A stretch of DNA of 64,000 nucleotides from Cinclus cinclus (GCF_963662255.1 NC_085046.1:101945324-102009323); one strand, 5' to 3'. Counted from the first letter of the stretch, positions 51,651-64,000 are shown. Made by a program: numbers and translations. Notes: generated by a model not told the origin, from the letters alone.

Positions 51651-54600
51651 TATTAAAATTATATCAACATTATACTGTGTTCTATGTACCTTTTATATAT
51701 GTAAAAATAATATTTTTATGCAATTCATTGCATTTAGATAATTGTGATGGTGTGAAGCTGTTTTGTATTCTGGGGCATTAACCATATAAAAATATTTTCT
51801 AAGCAACAGGTCAAATTCAGAATCAATGTCAGCCAGTATTGTTTATTTTTGAAGTCACACCTGTTAATTTTTAGCTGGAATATGACCCTCTGGCTTTGCA
51901 TCTTAAACACTTATCTCAAAGTAAAAAATGGGGGGGGGGGGTTTCTTATAGACTCTTGCAGTCACATCCCTACATCCTTTCCTTATTTCTGAAGCTAGAA
52001 AGGGCTCTGTCTACTAATTAATGGAAAACTATGCCTGAACAGCTAATTTCCTTTAGTATAAACTCTCTATTGGAATTTTAGCAGCAAATAACTGTACAAA
52101 ATCCATTTGATTTGTTCAGTTGTTGTGGCAGGTTAGACACATGGCACACACATTTGTGCAAGTCTCTACATCTTCATTGAACAGAGATTTGCAAGCACTA
52201 CTGAAGTTATTAAACGTACATCATATAATTTATTAATAGAAAGCCCATTAGTTCCTGACAGAAGCTAGGAAAACAAATAGCTGTATAAATATTTAAAGTA
52301 TTAATTCAAAGACTTTTAAGGAACATGCAGGGGACAGTGGAGTATAGGATCCAGGCTTTGTGATTGAAAGATTCCTTTGTGAGATTTCTTCTCTCTAAAC
52401 CACTGAGCATCCTAGTAGAGTGTAAAGGAGCATTAAAATACTTTATTAATTATATAAGAATGGGTGCTTAAATATACCAAAATATATGTACAGTTCAGGG
52501 TTGGTTGTCTCATCTGATGATGTGATTAAAATATGCCAATGTTGTTTGTTTTCAGGAAATACTAATTCTGCTTGTATTCTGATGAAAAAAAAATAAGATT
52601 TGAAGCCTCTTATAATTTTGTCTAATTCAGAGAGATTTTGAAACTGAAATCTTCAGTACTGCTAGGTGGATTACAGCACTGGCTCTGACTGTGTTATTTG
52701 ATCTTCCAGGTGGACTGGGACTGCCTAGGAAGCACAGACTCACAGCTTTTCTGGGAGAGCTAAAAAGCCATGGCATGTACTTACTTTGGCATTTGCAAAA
52801 TGGGAGATGCCACAGAAATAAGATGTTATGGTCATCTGTGGATGAAAAGTTTTCATCTCTGGCCAGAGAGGGCCACGCTGCTCCACGAGCAGCAACTGGC
52901 CTGCCTTTAAATCACAGCCTGATTACAGATGCCTCTTTCTCCTCTGCCTCTGGAGGTGACGCTGGCAAAGCCTGGCCAGAGAGAGAGGAGGCAGCACAGA
53001 CACGCTCTGCCTGGTGGAATAGACATGGTCGGGAAGCTGGGCCAGAGCCATTGGGTACTTGTGACCTGGAGCTTTCATTTCAGAGGCATTAGTCTTGTTT
53101 TAGCCATGTAACTCCCAGTGTATGTGCCCTTTATGCAGGTCACACTGCCTTTGGTATGAAACCAGGTGCATTCCTGCACCCCTAGCATTTCTGCAAGAGG
53201 AGTTCAGGCGGTATATCACTACCACTATCCTGTACCCCAATCTCTTCATTGAATCACTGGCCATTTTATAACTCTGTGCTGTGAAATCTCATCTATAAAC
53301 TAGAAATTTGGTACATTGGCTCTTCAGAGAACAGAGGGAATCATGATAGCAGAAATATTAGTGCACCAAACCCATTTCCTCACAGTGCCTTAGTCCTGAT
53401 TCAGAAAGATCGCTTTTAGAGATAGAAGGATAATTCAATCATCGTTTAGTTTCTCTTCCTCTGAGACTCCCAGCCAGGAATGATTTATTGAAAATTGTCA
53501 TGATGGCTGTTATGTTTCAGATATTCTTGGAAAGGCTCTGTCACAATGTGTAGCCAATTCACATGGATACAAAAATTAACTTTATTTTAAAGACAAGTGT
53601 TTTAAAATACGTATTAGAGGGAAAAGAAAGAATTTAAATTGAACAGCTGTTAGCTTCCCTAGATAATATTATTTTAGTAACAACTGCCTATTAATTATTT
53701 ACTGCTAGTAAAAGATTTGAGTCTGATATTTGTATGTGGTAATTCTGAATTCCAGGTTTAGTTATCAATTTTTTTTTTTTGGTGGTGGTGGTAAAGTTTA
53801 AACTAAATTTATTGAGAGATTTGCTTCAGGATATGGAATTTATTATTTTGTCAATATTATACCATATTACACAAAATATATAAAAGCTAAACCCATTATC
53901 TTGGCAAAGCAATTAAACCCATGAACTTTGAAGGTGTCCTACTTTTCATATGCAAATAAGCTAGTTCAGTATGGAACAAGGAAGAGCCCAATATCAGAAA
54001 ATTTTGAGGAATAAAAGGCTCCATGAAAGTTGTTTTTCAAAGGGATGAGGGTAATTTGGCATTTAGATGAAGCAAAAGATAGATATTATGTACTTAAATG
54101 CAGTAAAATGCTACAGCCAAGAAGCAGCCATTGTACTCACAATAATTTTCAACATTGCACATCAGCTCCAGCACCCACACCCCTCTCCCACCCACACTCT
54201 TGCAACCTTCTCTGGACTCTGCTTCTTGGAGAGATACTATTAGGGGAACAGTGTGTGAAATAAGCCTGATAATGTCAATCTTTGGGCACTGCGTGCATGA
54301 TGAAGACAACCACACAGCTAATAAGTTTACATCAGGCCATTGAAAAATAAAAGCATAAAAACTCATGCTTTATGAAATAAGATAATGTTAAACTGTTTAG
54401 GAATAGCAAAACTCCCCTACAGACAGCCTGTTTCATATTTTTTTCCATCGGAGTGGCTGTTTTGGCCTACCTGAAGCATCCAGAGCTATCTGGCCTCTTG
54501 CCGGGTACCACCAGCACCAGGACTCTGCCCGCAGTGACAGCAGCAGGGTCTGTGAGACCCTGAACCTGGGCGTGCTGATTTGCTTCGGGAAAGGTGTTGA

Positions 54601-55092
54601 AAACGGAAAAAAAAATTGCCATTAAAGAGTAGGCTGGTGGGATCTGCTTAGTGACCACTGGTTGCATTGATTTTAATTAGCACATTGAAGTGGGAGTTAG
54701 CAGAGTTCGAGGTTTTGACTTGCAGTTTTACAGTGCCATCCTGTGGCTGCCTTAAATGCTGCAGCATAAAATCGGAAACCTGGAGCTTGCTGAAGCTTTC
54801 CTTATGTAGCAAGATTTTTGCAGGTCTTGACAGTGAAACTGCATTAAATTGATTAACAGTAGTTTATATTTCTTTGTTTAAATAATTATGTTTTATTACA
54901 AGAATTTACTCTTTAATAAATTTTAGGTACTCTCCACTTTTAAAGTTATGTGCACTTTTGTATTAGCATTAAATTTGATTAAGAACCCAATTTAATATCC
55001 TCTAAGAACACTATGCACTAAGCACAGCCTGGTCACAAATAACTTACCAGTGTCTGAAAATTGAACCAGCACAAAACCTTCGATACTTTAAA
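51651..55092. other. Intergenic
   Basis: No gene recognised. A 133-codon plus-strand ORF (52691-53092) lies in a locally GC-richer patch. Its translation has no family resemblance and no repeat structure. Confidence 0.65.
51930..51941. repeat. (G)12 homopolymer
   Basis: Twelve consecutive G bases after a short A run. Confidence 0.95.
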
Positions 55093-55180
55093 TAAGATTG
55101 CCCCATAAACTTTGTTCTTTTGCCATATGTATTTATTTATTTATTTATTTATTTATTTATTAATATGGCATCTGATTTTT
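55093..55180 (+). repeat. Dispersed direct repeat, copy 1
   Basis: The block contains taagattgcccc, aaactttgttcttttgcc, an ATTT tract, and gcatctgattt. It shares the same order of blocks with 57066-57137, with about four mismatches over the first 36 bases. The family is not recognised. Confidence 0.7.
55130..55162. repeat. (TTTA)n microsatellite
   Basis: About eight TTTA units inside the first copy of a dispersed direct repeat. The second copy at 57098-57112 has only about three units. Confidence 0.95.
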
Positions 55181-55194
55181 CCATGAAGCAAAAG

Positions 55195-55712
55195 ATAGAT
55201 GTGTTTACTTCTGGACCCCCACTACAAGACAGACATCGAGGCTCTGGAGCAAATCCAGAGAAGGAAGAGCTTGTAAAGGACATGGAGCACATGTCCTATG
55301 AAGAGCAGCTGAGGGAGCTGGGGTTCCTTAGCCTGGAAGAAAAGGGGGCTCAGGGGGAACCTTATCACTCTTTACAACTAACTGAAAGGAGGCTGTAGTG
55401 AAGTGAAGGTCAGTCTCATTTTCCAGGTAAGCAACAACTTACAGGACAAGAGGAAATTGGGTCAAGTTGTGCCAAGGGAGGTTTAATTATCAGGAAATAT
55501 TTTCCCATGGAAAGAGTTGTGAATAATTGGAACAGACTACCCAGGGAAGTGGTGGAGTCACCATCTCTGAAAGTTTTCAGAAAACATATGAATATGGCAT
55601 TTGAGACATGGTTCAATGGCGAACATGGTGCTAGGTTGATGGTTGGAACTGATGATCTTCAAGGTCTTCTCCAATCTCAACAATTACAAGATTCTATGAT
55701 TCTACGGAAAAA
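55195..55712 (+). mobile_element. CR1 LINE, 5'-truncated 3' end
   Basis: CR1 landmarks in order are: aagacagacatcgaggctct (about 55225), gcaaatccagagaaggaaga (about 55249), a 'ctatgaagagcagctgagg' block, cttagcctggaagaaaagg, aggacaagaggaaattgggt (about 55443), ttggaacagactacccaggg (about 55527), and the terminal gattctatgattctacgg. The 98-aa plus-strand frame at 55507-55803 is the decayed 3' portion of this element. A short ATTT microsatellite lies just upstream. Confidence 0.9.
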
Positions 55713-56109
55713 AAGAAAAGCAACTCAGCCTCATTGGGAAGTTCTTAGCCTACATGTTAGTCAGCTGGTCTGTGATTTAAAGTTTGGGTTTTTTTTCTTG
55801 TAGGGTCTTGCATTTGTGGCTTTGTTGCAATTTTGCAATGTTACAGTTAAATCAATCCTACGTGTTTGTGTCATGAGCTTACAGAGATCATAGAGTACTT
55901 TGGGAAGGTTAAAATATAAAGTATTCCCCCAAAATCACAGTATAAAACTCCATATGCCAACCTATATAACCTATGTTTATTTTATAATTTGCTTGCATTC
56001 AGTTACTCTTTGTCAGAACAACTTCCTGTAGTTCTTGATATTTCATTAAAAATCCTACAGCAGTAATAACTATTTTTTCATGTTCCTTTATAGACTTTAC
56101 AAAAGACTC

Positions 56110-56145
56110 GGGGGGGGGGGGGGGGGGGAAGGAAAAAAAAAAAAA
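56110..56145. repeat. (G)19 followed by A-rich homopurine run
   Basis: Nineteen consecutive G bases (56110-56128), then aagg and a 13-A run, giving a continuous homopurine segment. Long G runs are prone to G-quadruplex formation and to sequencing-length error. Confidence 0.95.
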
Positions 56146-57065
56146 GAAGGTTTGCTTGCTTTCACTGTGCATGAGATACCAGTCAGGTTTTTTTTTTTGT
56201 TTCTTGCTTTTACACATGAGGAAAGCTGAAAAAAAAAAGAGAGAAAACGATGGCTTTGTGGGCAGCTCAAGATGAGATACACAAACATTATCTTCAGGCT
56301 GATGGAGCCTCATACTAGAGATTTATGCATTCCTGGGAGTAGCTGTAGTGGTGTCACCTTGGGCTGCAGAGCAGTGAAAGAGGAAGGGGAAAAAGAAGAA
56401 AGTTTTACAGATGGGGAAGAATTTTAATTACCTCTCACAGGACAGCACCTTTGCCTGCTCCCTACAGGCTACCAGAAATGTGCAGGGAGGAATCCAGGAA
56501 TAGTAAATCCAGCACTGTAGTGTCACTGAAAATCAACATTGACTAAAGTTTGATAATGTTTTCATTTGTTGAAACACAAGCATTTCTTGATTGAAGTCAA
56601 AGACAGCTAGTGAGCTCAGCTTCTAATCTCTCAGCTCATCAAACTGATTGGCTTTGTGTCTTGTTCTCCAAAACAAACCTCTAATTAGCACTGGAATTTA
56701 CACAGAAACAGTCACCTTAGTAAATACAGCCTGACGATCCATCCATCATGTGTACAGCACTTATGTAGTCACAGAGACACCCTCCTTTCACTATGCAATT
56801 CAGACTCTAAACATTTCCAATACCTCATAAATTTTTAATTATAATTCTTTTTAAAGTGGAGCTGATACCTCACTAGATATTAAAAACTGTTAGACAGCTT
56901 CTTCACTGATGAGCCTTTGTTTACCCAGCACAAAAGAGACAGCAAACACTACTGCCAGCCTCGGCAGCATTAACATAGACTTTGGACTGTGGATAGCTCT
57001 GCAGGTAAAAAGACAAACTGCAAATAAGTTCTACTCAGTGCAATTTCATTTGACAGGAATTAACC

Positions 57066-57137
57066 TAAGATTGCCCTACAAACTTTGTCCTTTTGCCGTA
57101 TTTATTTATTTCTGAATTATAAAGCATCTGATTTCCC
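57066..57137 (+). repeat. Dispersed direct repeat, copy 2
   Basis: The block contains taagattgccct, aaactttgtccttttgcc, a short ATTT tract, and gcatctgattt. It is collinear with 55093-55180. Sequence on either side does not align obviously by eye. Confidence 0.7.
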
Positions 57138-60100
57138 TTATTTTACAAGTCAGGCTGTCCTTTCAACACAACTTAAAGACTGATCCCATAACTACCTGTA
57201 ATTAGTTAAATATAAGAGTATTTAATTTAAAAATCATACTCTTCAAATAATTCAGAGTTAATTTTAAAGACAGAATGTGTTAACTCTGTTTTCATTCTAT
57301 ATATTAATGGTAATGTTTGAATAGTAGAGGATGTCTCTAAATGACATTAAAAAGGTGAAGCACAGAGATTCCCATATCACAATTTTCTGCTTTTATCCAC
57401 TTGTAAAAATTCAGTTGAAACACATATAAGGGTGCCCATAAGGTAGCAAAGTACAGTCACCTGCTTTTATAGTCAGGAAAAGTTGGTTCTGGTTTTAAAA
57501 TAATGCTCTCTGAACCACACATTAGGACACTCCTACTGTTCCTCAAATTAGGAACCTGACATAAGTTTTTGAATTATTTTATAAATGGCTTCTGGTTTTA
57601 GTGATAGGCAGAGCTAATTTCTTGTAAATTGGAAGTGATAAATTATTCAGTTTGCTAATAATGGCTTTCCAGATAGGTGTAAGGCACTTTCTTGCAATAG
57701 CAGGAATGGCAGTTAAGGTTAAAAAATAGCTCACATTGTGCTCACATTTCCTCCCACATTAATAAAGTTAAATTGCCTCTTGAATTGGGTTCTATAGCAA
57801 ATTTCTATAACAGAAGCTTAAAGCTGACATCAAAATCATGTTTAAGTGTATAAATAAATTACTTAATTTTAAAAGCTGCAGAAGACAACTGGAGATGCTC
57901 ATTGTTCCACAAGTTGGACTAAGGTCATATTTAAGATCTTGGCTTTCATCTTATGTCTTCTTGAAGTTTTATTTCTTGCGTTATCTCTTTATAATCTACA
58001 AAAAAGTAATGAATCCTTACTAATCTCACATCAAAATCTTTTAATGCAGATTTTTTGCATAGGCAGGTGTATTCTCTGAGCAGCAAAAACTCATGACTTG
58101 CTGGTAAAAGATCAACCACCAGAACAACACTGGTGTCCTACAAATTTTCCCAACTACACGCCTGACTGCACTTGAAAAGAAATACAAATTCGCTGGAGAG
58201 ATCAGAGATCATTATTAACTGATTCACTCCTATTTAATAATTTTTGCAAAATAATAAGGAAGCAAAAAAATATCCACAAACTCCAGCTGTTCTCACAAAT
58301 TAATTGTGGTTTAAAAGTATGAGTTAAATTATACATTTTCTATTCACTCAGAACTAGATGGGATGTTAGGAGCATAAATTAAATGCCATTTAGCTTTCAC
58401 GTTTCTGTGAAGGCCAAATAGATTTCTCACTGCTTCCTAATACAAATGTGGAGGTGATGGGTTTGGATCCTTCAAGTTCCACCAGTCTTTCCCACAAGAT
58501 AAATTTGGAGATGAGCAGTAATATTTTTCATGCTGCTAACATTTGTTCTTCGTGGTATAGATGTCTCTTGTGAACTTTACTGTGGTTATTCCTTAGCCTG
58601 CATTGGCCACTGAAGCCTCCAAGTTCCTGCAAAGTTAAATCAAAACATAAGGAAAAGTCTCATGCCCAGACTGGGAAGAGCATTATGGAAGGGTTGTTGC
58701 TGATAATCTGTAGTGGCAGTGTTTCACTATTGTCTCTGAGGTCCATTTTTTTCAACAAAAGAAAAACCAATGTGAATTCACTGTTTCGGGGAGGATTGTA
58801 TTTGCTATAATTCAGTATACCATCCAGTCAAGTCCTGCTGAATAATAACCACAGTTTCCACTGTGTGACCTGTATCACAGAAAATATGCTGAGTCTTGCC
58901 TTCAACATCATGGATGCCAATGAGTCTATTCTAGCAGGAAAGCAACACAAACCGATCAACGGAAAACCATCACCACTTATTTCACAATGTAGAAGCAGTG
59001 CAGCTCTATTACCCTGTTTTCAAACCATGCCACTCTTTGCAGGCAGAACTTTGGGCTACCCAGTATCTTTTGCTGCTTGCATCTCCTGCTTTGGTAGCCA
59101 CGAAGAGACTAGAGTTACAAGCATTGTCTCTGTAGTCAGGTGCCTAGGAACAATACAGGCATGCGATGTACTTATTGCAATATAGTAAAACAGTTCTGTA
59201 TTTAATTTCAAAACAGAGTCTGAGACGACTGCACTGCTTTCATTGGGTTTATCTAAAGCTCCATTGAAGCAGGGTTCCTGGGATAAAGAGATCTAGGAAT
59301 TACAGGAATTACATATTCCTCTTCTTATTAGTAACTTATTATTAAAGCACTTTTATTATGCTGTTAGTTGTTGTGCCTTTTTTATTTATGCTGGGGAAGG
59401 ACCCTGCACAAACAGGCAGTGATTATGCTTCTGTGCTCTCCCAACTCCTGCCCATATCTCCTTCTTGGCAGGGCTTTTTTTGTTGTAGGCCTTGGTACCT
59501 TATTCCGAGCAGCCTGACAGGATGTGGCTGAACCCTCTGCCCTTAGTTCCTGCAATAGATTATGGCTGGTAATAGGAGGGTGTGACTGCCTGTTCACAGC
59601 CCCTGGAACGCTGGACGGAAGGGTAACGCTAATCCTATGTGCTGTCAGTGTGAGGGACATGGAGGTGCATGAATGTGGAGCCATGTACCAGGCATGGGTG
59701 ATGGCCCAAGCTTTAAAACCCCTCTGTGTTCTGGCAATTATGGTTCTGAGAGAAGTATGAATTTACAGAGTTCCCTGTTTTGTTCTGCTCCCCCTTTGTG
59801 GCATCCACACTGTACTGGAGCTCCCGCTTTTCTCCAAAGCCAGCCAGTGCTCTCTGGTGAGCACTTCAGTCCAGGCAACTCCTGAGGTCAGTGAAGGTTG
59901 TATCATGAAGCAGGCAAGTCTTTGTGGGACCTTGCTCTTGGGGGTAGCTGCCATGGTGTCTTTTCTGGCTAGGCAGGAAGCACTCAATTTGCTTGTACCT
60001 TTTCCACTGACCTGTGACAGCTTTGTGCAGGCTCCTGGAGCAGCTGTTTCCCAGATTCCTCTGAAACAGCAGTTTTTCTTGAATCCTCATGGAAGCCTTT

Positions 60101-62579
60101 GTCATCTCAGAGCCAAGTAACATGGATTTCAAATTACAGCTTGAAACCACTTTCAAGGATAGAAAGGGCAAAGACTTTTGCTGCTGAAGCAGTGTCAGAC
60201 TACCAACTGAGGAATGCCAGGAGGAACCTGGGAGATGTCCTGTCCTACATCTCTTTACTGGGTTGCACTTCCAGCCTGTCAAGCTACTGAGGTAGTGTCT
60301 CTGTTGAGAGGAAGTTGTGGGCAGCATGTGTTGTGATGAGCTTTTTGCTTTGAATTTACTCCTCTCTTTAGTCTGTCACAGCTCAGATTTATTTACCTCT
60401 GGACATCCTTCTCTGAGGGAGGGAGAAAAACACTTGAAGAGTTCGGGGGAACAGCTGAAGAGTTATCTAAACCAGCTTTTAGCAGTGACTGAATGTTTAT
60501 ATTAGCAGCAGACAGGCAGTTTATTGAATTGTTTTTACCTCCGATTACAAGTGATAATAATTTCCAAAATGCTTTTTAGAACATTCAAGAGGTGCTTATG
60601 AGATAATGAGGCAGAGAGGCAGAATGGATTACAAGTGTGTGCAAAAAGCCCAACAAAAATTAGAAACCTTTGTTGTACAGTATAGCTACAGATAAAAATC
60701 TTATTTAGCCATTTGATGTAGCTCCATGTGTGTTTATCAACTGGTTATAACAGTATACCTCCTCCTGGAAATTATTCCAAATTCCCTACCCCAATTCCAG
60801 CGGCTGTTGCATCAGACGTGTTCACAGTGTAGGAATGTCCCTAAATGCATTGGGAGTGGGATGGATGGTAAGGTGGGATATGCAAGTTATTAAATGCTAT
60901 GGATGAGGAAAAGCACAGCAGTGTTGACAGCTATGAGTGCCCCCGCTGCCCTCTGGGGTCAGGAGGTGACCTCGTGCTCCTGAGGGGCTGAAGGGAACCT
61001 GCCATCAACACAATAGCTCTGCCTTTAACACAGCAACACAGACAAAAGCTGAAAAAACATAGTTGGTGTTCTCTTGGAGTTTACTTAGGTGCAGGATAGC
61101 AGAGTGGTTCTATTCAGACTCTGTATTTGGGTTTTCTCTGTTTTAAACTCTCCCAAAACTCTTCTTTTGCCAACAGCAATGTTTTTGTCCATAGTTTGTT
61201 ATCTGTGGATGGTTGGATTAATATACCCACTTTGTGCTACATCATCCTAACTATCAGGATTTTCTATTCCTTTGCAACTGAAATACTCAGTCCTTAAAAC
61301 AAATGCAATTAATGAGGGAGAGAAAAAACAAGATTTTAAGACCTTCACTAAAACCACATCTCTGAGTATTTTTCTGGATATTTAAAGATTTTGTCTTACC
61401 TTTCAAATCTGCTTACTTGTTTTATTTTGTCATACATTTTAATTAGCAAGACCAGGAAGTATGAGGAATTTGGATATTACCATTCCTAACATTTGTGCAA
61501 TTTCCATCTTTCTTTCAAGTGAAGCTGCAGCAGCAGCCATTTAATTTTTTTAATATAGTTGTCTCCTATGCTATTTGAATGTGTAACTAGCCATGCTATG
61601 CATGTATGATATAGTAGCATTCAGAGTTTCAGTTTGTGCAGGTTGTTTTCAGGGGATACATAAACATGCACAGAAGTGCTCTAAAACACTTTGATTCTTG
61701 CTCTCATTTCTTCAATCATTTGTGGTCTTACCTGTACCACAGCATTCCATTTTCTCATTGGGTTGGTTTGTCAAAGACTAAGAAATTTCCAATCTTCCTG
61801 CAATACCTGAAGCACTCACTCAGGGTAAATGTGAAGCTACACTTGCTTAAGAAGCTGAGATTCTCATCTATCTTCACAATCATTCAAAGCTCATTATAAA
61901 ACTATGTTAGGAAAAAATTATATTAATGGTGCCTTAAACGAGGACCATTCTGATTGCCCAGTACTTAATAATACCAGCAATGAACTGAGGGAAACAAACA
62001 ATAGAAAACACAGTAATCCTCTTCTCCAAGAATGTACATACTGAATTGAAATTTGAGAAGAATCCGTTTTCTTAAGAAATTGTTATAATGGGCACTGAAC
62101 AATGGTGATATCCTCCTGCAAACTAATTCGAAGGTGGTTTTTTTAGTTGTATACAGATGTTTAGTTAAACTATAATAATCAAGTCAGATGATAAAGTCCA
62201 GAGAGGGATCTCAATTAACATTTCCTAGCTCTTGTGTAATATTATCATGAGGATAAATACATGTAATAATAAATGGGCATTTATTATTGCATGGTTGCAA
62301 GATGGTACTCTTCAGCTTGCTGTTACTTGAAGAAATGGTTAAACTGATCATAAAGCTGTAAACTGGCAAATTTTATGTTGTGCAGATGCTCCTTCTTACC
62401 CTTTCCTTTGTACTTGGCTCCCAACTGGTACTTATGATCCTGAACAGAGGATTCCTTAACCTGACCTCTATGATTTTAGAACAAACGACAGTTTGGCTCT
62501 TGAAATTTGTTGACTTTTCTCTCCACAGATGTTTTGCTTTGCTCCTCCTTGCCTGCCCTGAAATTTAAGAAGTTCCTGG

Positions 62580-62690
62580 TGTGAGCAAAGAATGGATCTG
62601 TTGGAAAGGACAGATGTGGCGTGTTATTTATTTGCAGACTTGAAGGCCTTTGATAAGGTTTTATGGCAGAAATTTTTCATTTTATATCTC
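62580..62690 (+). mobile_element. Possible non-LTR reverse transcriptase fragment (CR1-like motif A)
   Basis: A plus frame reads TDVACYLFADLKAFDKVLWQ around 62613-62672, ending in a stop near 62702. It resembles the RT motif-A block of CR1 elements (DVVYLDFSKAFDTV...), sharing DV..YL, D, KAFD and V. Only about 30 residues match, no flanking element sequence was recognised, and chance similarity cannot be excluded. Confidence 0.38.
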
Positions 62691-62702
62691 CTTGACCTAT
62701 AG

Positions 62703-63699
62703 ATATTTCTCTTTGTCTATGTTTTGAATATAAACACTGCTATACTTTCTCAAGTACAATTCATAACTCTGAGTTATATGATAAGAAATTGCTTTTATGC
62801 AAAATATGTAACTCAATATTATTTTCCTGAGTTTCCTGACTTCCTTGATCAATCAAAAAAATCTCTAGCCAGCCAAGCTGAAGTCCAAACTGCAAAGAGC
62901 TGCCCACAATTTGAAGAACGGCAGCCTAACTCTGCTCATGCATATTTTTTGTATTTTAAAATACAGTTTTTAATGCAATACCATAGAAAGGAGCACAATG
63001 TTTTCATAAGAAATAAACGACATATTTAAAACAAGCTTACTCTTTTTTTCCTTAAGAAAGAGGCATTTGGCATTTGAGAGATGGTATCTGTTGACTCAAA
63101 TTTCCCCACCTTAACTAATTGTTGGCATGGAGTTCTTTTCCCAGGAAAATGTTCCCTGCTGCACCTTCCTTGAAATACTCATTAAGGAGTACTGTAGATA
63201 TGAGCTCTGCGACATGACAAACCTTAAAGCAGTAAACTCTAATGGAGATGAACTTTCCTGAAGCACTGAATAAATGTGGCTGTCTTGAGAAATCTCTACA
63301 ACATTTTTGCTATGTTTTGTGCTGGTTTCATAAGGTAGCTGATTATTAAAAAGCTGCAAAGATTTTCTATGGGACAAAAAGTAATCAACCTCATTGTTCA
63401 GCTGCTGAGGAGAGAACTCATTTAATTTACAAACATGGCTGATTTGTTGTGGTTATGTGGAACAGAATCTGGAAAACTGTCAGCAAGGGAGTGAAGTTTC
63501 AAAGGTGGGGATGAACAATGCATAAGGAAATCCTTTACAGATTTTTATATATTTATTTATTAACATGTAAAAACATCAGCCGTGTGGAAAAGTTGTATGT
63601 TGAATTACTTTAGCGGTACTTTCTCTCTTCCCACTCCTTTACCTAATTTCGCACGCTCACCTTTCCCTTCATCCTCCTTGCAAAAATCCTCAGTTCAAT
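62703..63699. other. Intergenic
   Basis: AT-rich unique sequence with no gene recognised, leading into the CpG-dense edge. Confidence 0.65.
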
Positions 63700-63835
63700 A
63701 ACTACGGCTTTCCAGAAGTTTTTAGGCACGGGGCTCGTTGGGCTCGCCGCGCAGCACCCGCAAGATGCGGTCGGGACCGCAAGTGCTTCGGGGGCGCCTC
63801 TGCGGGGTCCCTGAGCGTGTGAGGGGGGAGAGTGG
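63700..63835. promoter_or_regulatory. CpG-dense segment, possible edge of a CpG-island promoter
   Basis: About 13 CpGs occur in roughly 100 bp (63727-63822), against very few elsewhere in the window. No TATA box or recognisable first exon was identified. An ATG at 63764 opens only a short frame with no signal peptide. By recalled synteny with human (LAMA1 divergent from LRRC30), this could be the 5' flank of LAMA1 on the plus strand. That is inference only. Confidence 0.5.
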
Positions 63836-64000
63836 GGAGGGGTGTGTGTGAGGAGGGGTCTGTGTGAGGAAGGGTGTGTGTGAGGAGGGGTCTGTGTGAG
63901 GAGGGGTGTGTGTGAGGAGGGGTGTGTGTGAGGAAGGGTGTGTGTGAGGAAGGGTGTGTGTGAGGAAGGGTCTGTGTGAGGAAGGGTCTGTGTGAGGAGG
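63836..64000. repeat. 16-bp G-rich minisatellite, at least 10 units, cut by window end
   Basis: The unit is GGAGGGGTGTGTGTGA. Ten complete units run without indels from 63836 to 63995, plus five bases of an eleventh. Variation is confined to position 4 (G or A) and position 9 (G or C). In order, the units are GG, GC, AG, GC, GG, GG, AG, AG, AC, AC at those two positions. A related but irregular stretch (gtgtgaggggggagagtg) precedes it. Confidence 0.97.

Larger units (their letters stand above)
55713..62579. other. Intergenic
   Basis: Apart from the G19/A run and the second direct-repeat copy, no element was recognised. A GC-richer patch at 59.4-60.3 kb has overlapping ORFs of up to 153 codons on opposite strands. 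None shows domain features. Confidence 0.65.

Noticed and set aside
55507..55803. 98-codon plus-strand ORF
   Set aside because: It is the decayed 3' portion of a CR1 copy, not a host gene.

Overview
This window looks like a vertebrate, almost certainly avian, nuclear genome segment. It is AT-rich, CpG-poor and almost entirely non-coding. The only interspersed repeats I can name with confidence are CR1-type non-LTR retrotransposon remnants, the dominant family in birds. There is no operon structure, no tRNA or rRNA gene, and no CRISPR array, phage or bacterial feature. I found no endogenous retrovirus.

One protein-coding gene is clear: an intact single-exon LRRC30 on the minus strand (38817-39713, 298 codons). 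It has eight leucine-rich repeats spaced at exactly 23 residues, preceded by one degenerate repeat. It also has a Met-Gly start that fits an N-myristoylation motif.

From memory of the human chr18p11 order, LRRC30 lies between LAMA1 (divergent) and PTPRM (same direction). If that order holds here, PTPRM should lie to the left on the minus strand and LAMA1 should start to the right on the plus strand. The only CpG-dense sequence in the window is at the right edge (about 63.70-63.83 kb), where a LAMA1 promoter would be expected. No exon of either neighbour was recognised.

Layout. 1-18.2 kb: unique intergenic DNA with short ancient-repeat traces and small tandem duplications. 18.2-22.5 kb: two CR1 3' ends, the second abutting a CA/TA microsatellite. 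22.5-35.7 kb: unique AT-rich DNA. 35.75-35.92 kb: a TTTC-type homopyrimidine tract. 38.8-39.7 kb: LRRC30. 45.52-46.20 kb: a 687-bp uninterrupted homopyrimidine satellite made of three successive pentamer zones (CCCCT, CCCTT, CCTTT). 51.4-62.7 kb: CR1 reverse-transcriptase fragments, a CR1 3' end, and a dispersed direct repeat about 2 kb apart. 63.7-64.0 kb: CpG-rich DNA, then a 16-bp G-rich minisatellite that runs off the window.

I did not find a convincing undescribed biological system. The most unusual structures are the zoned pentamer satellite and the 16-bp minisatellite next to the CpG-rich edge. Most other open reading frames are chance ORFs, repeat artefacts or shadows of LRRC30.
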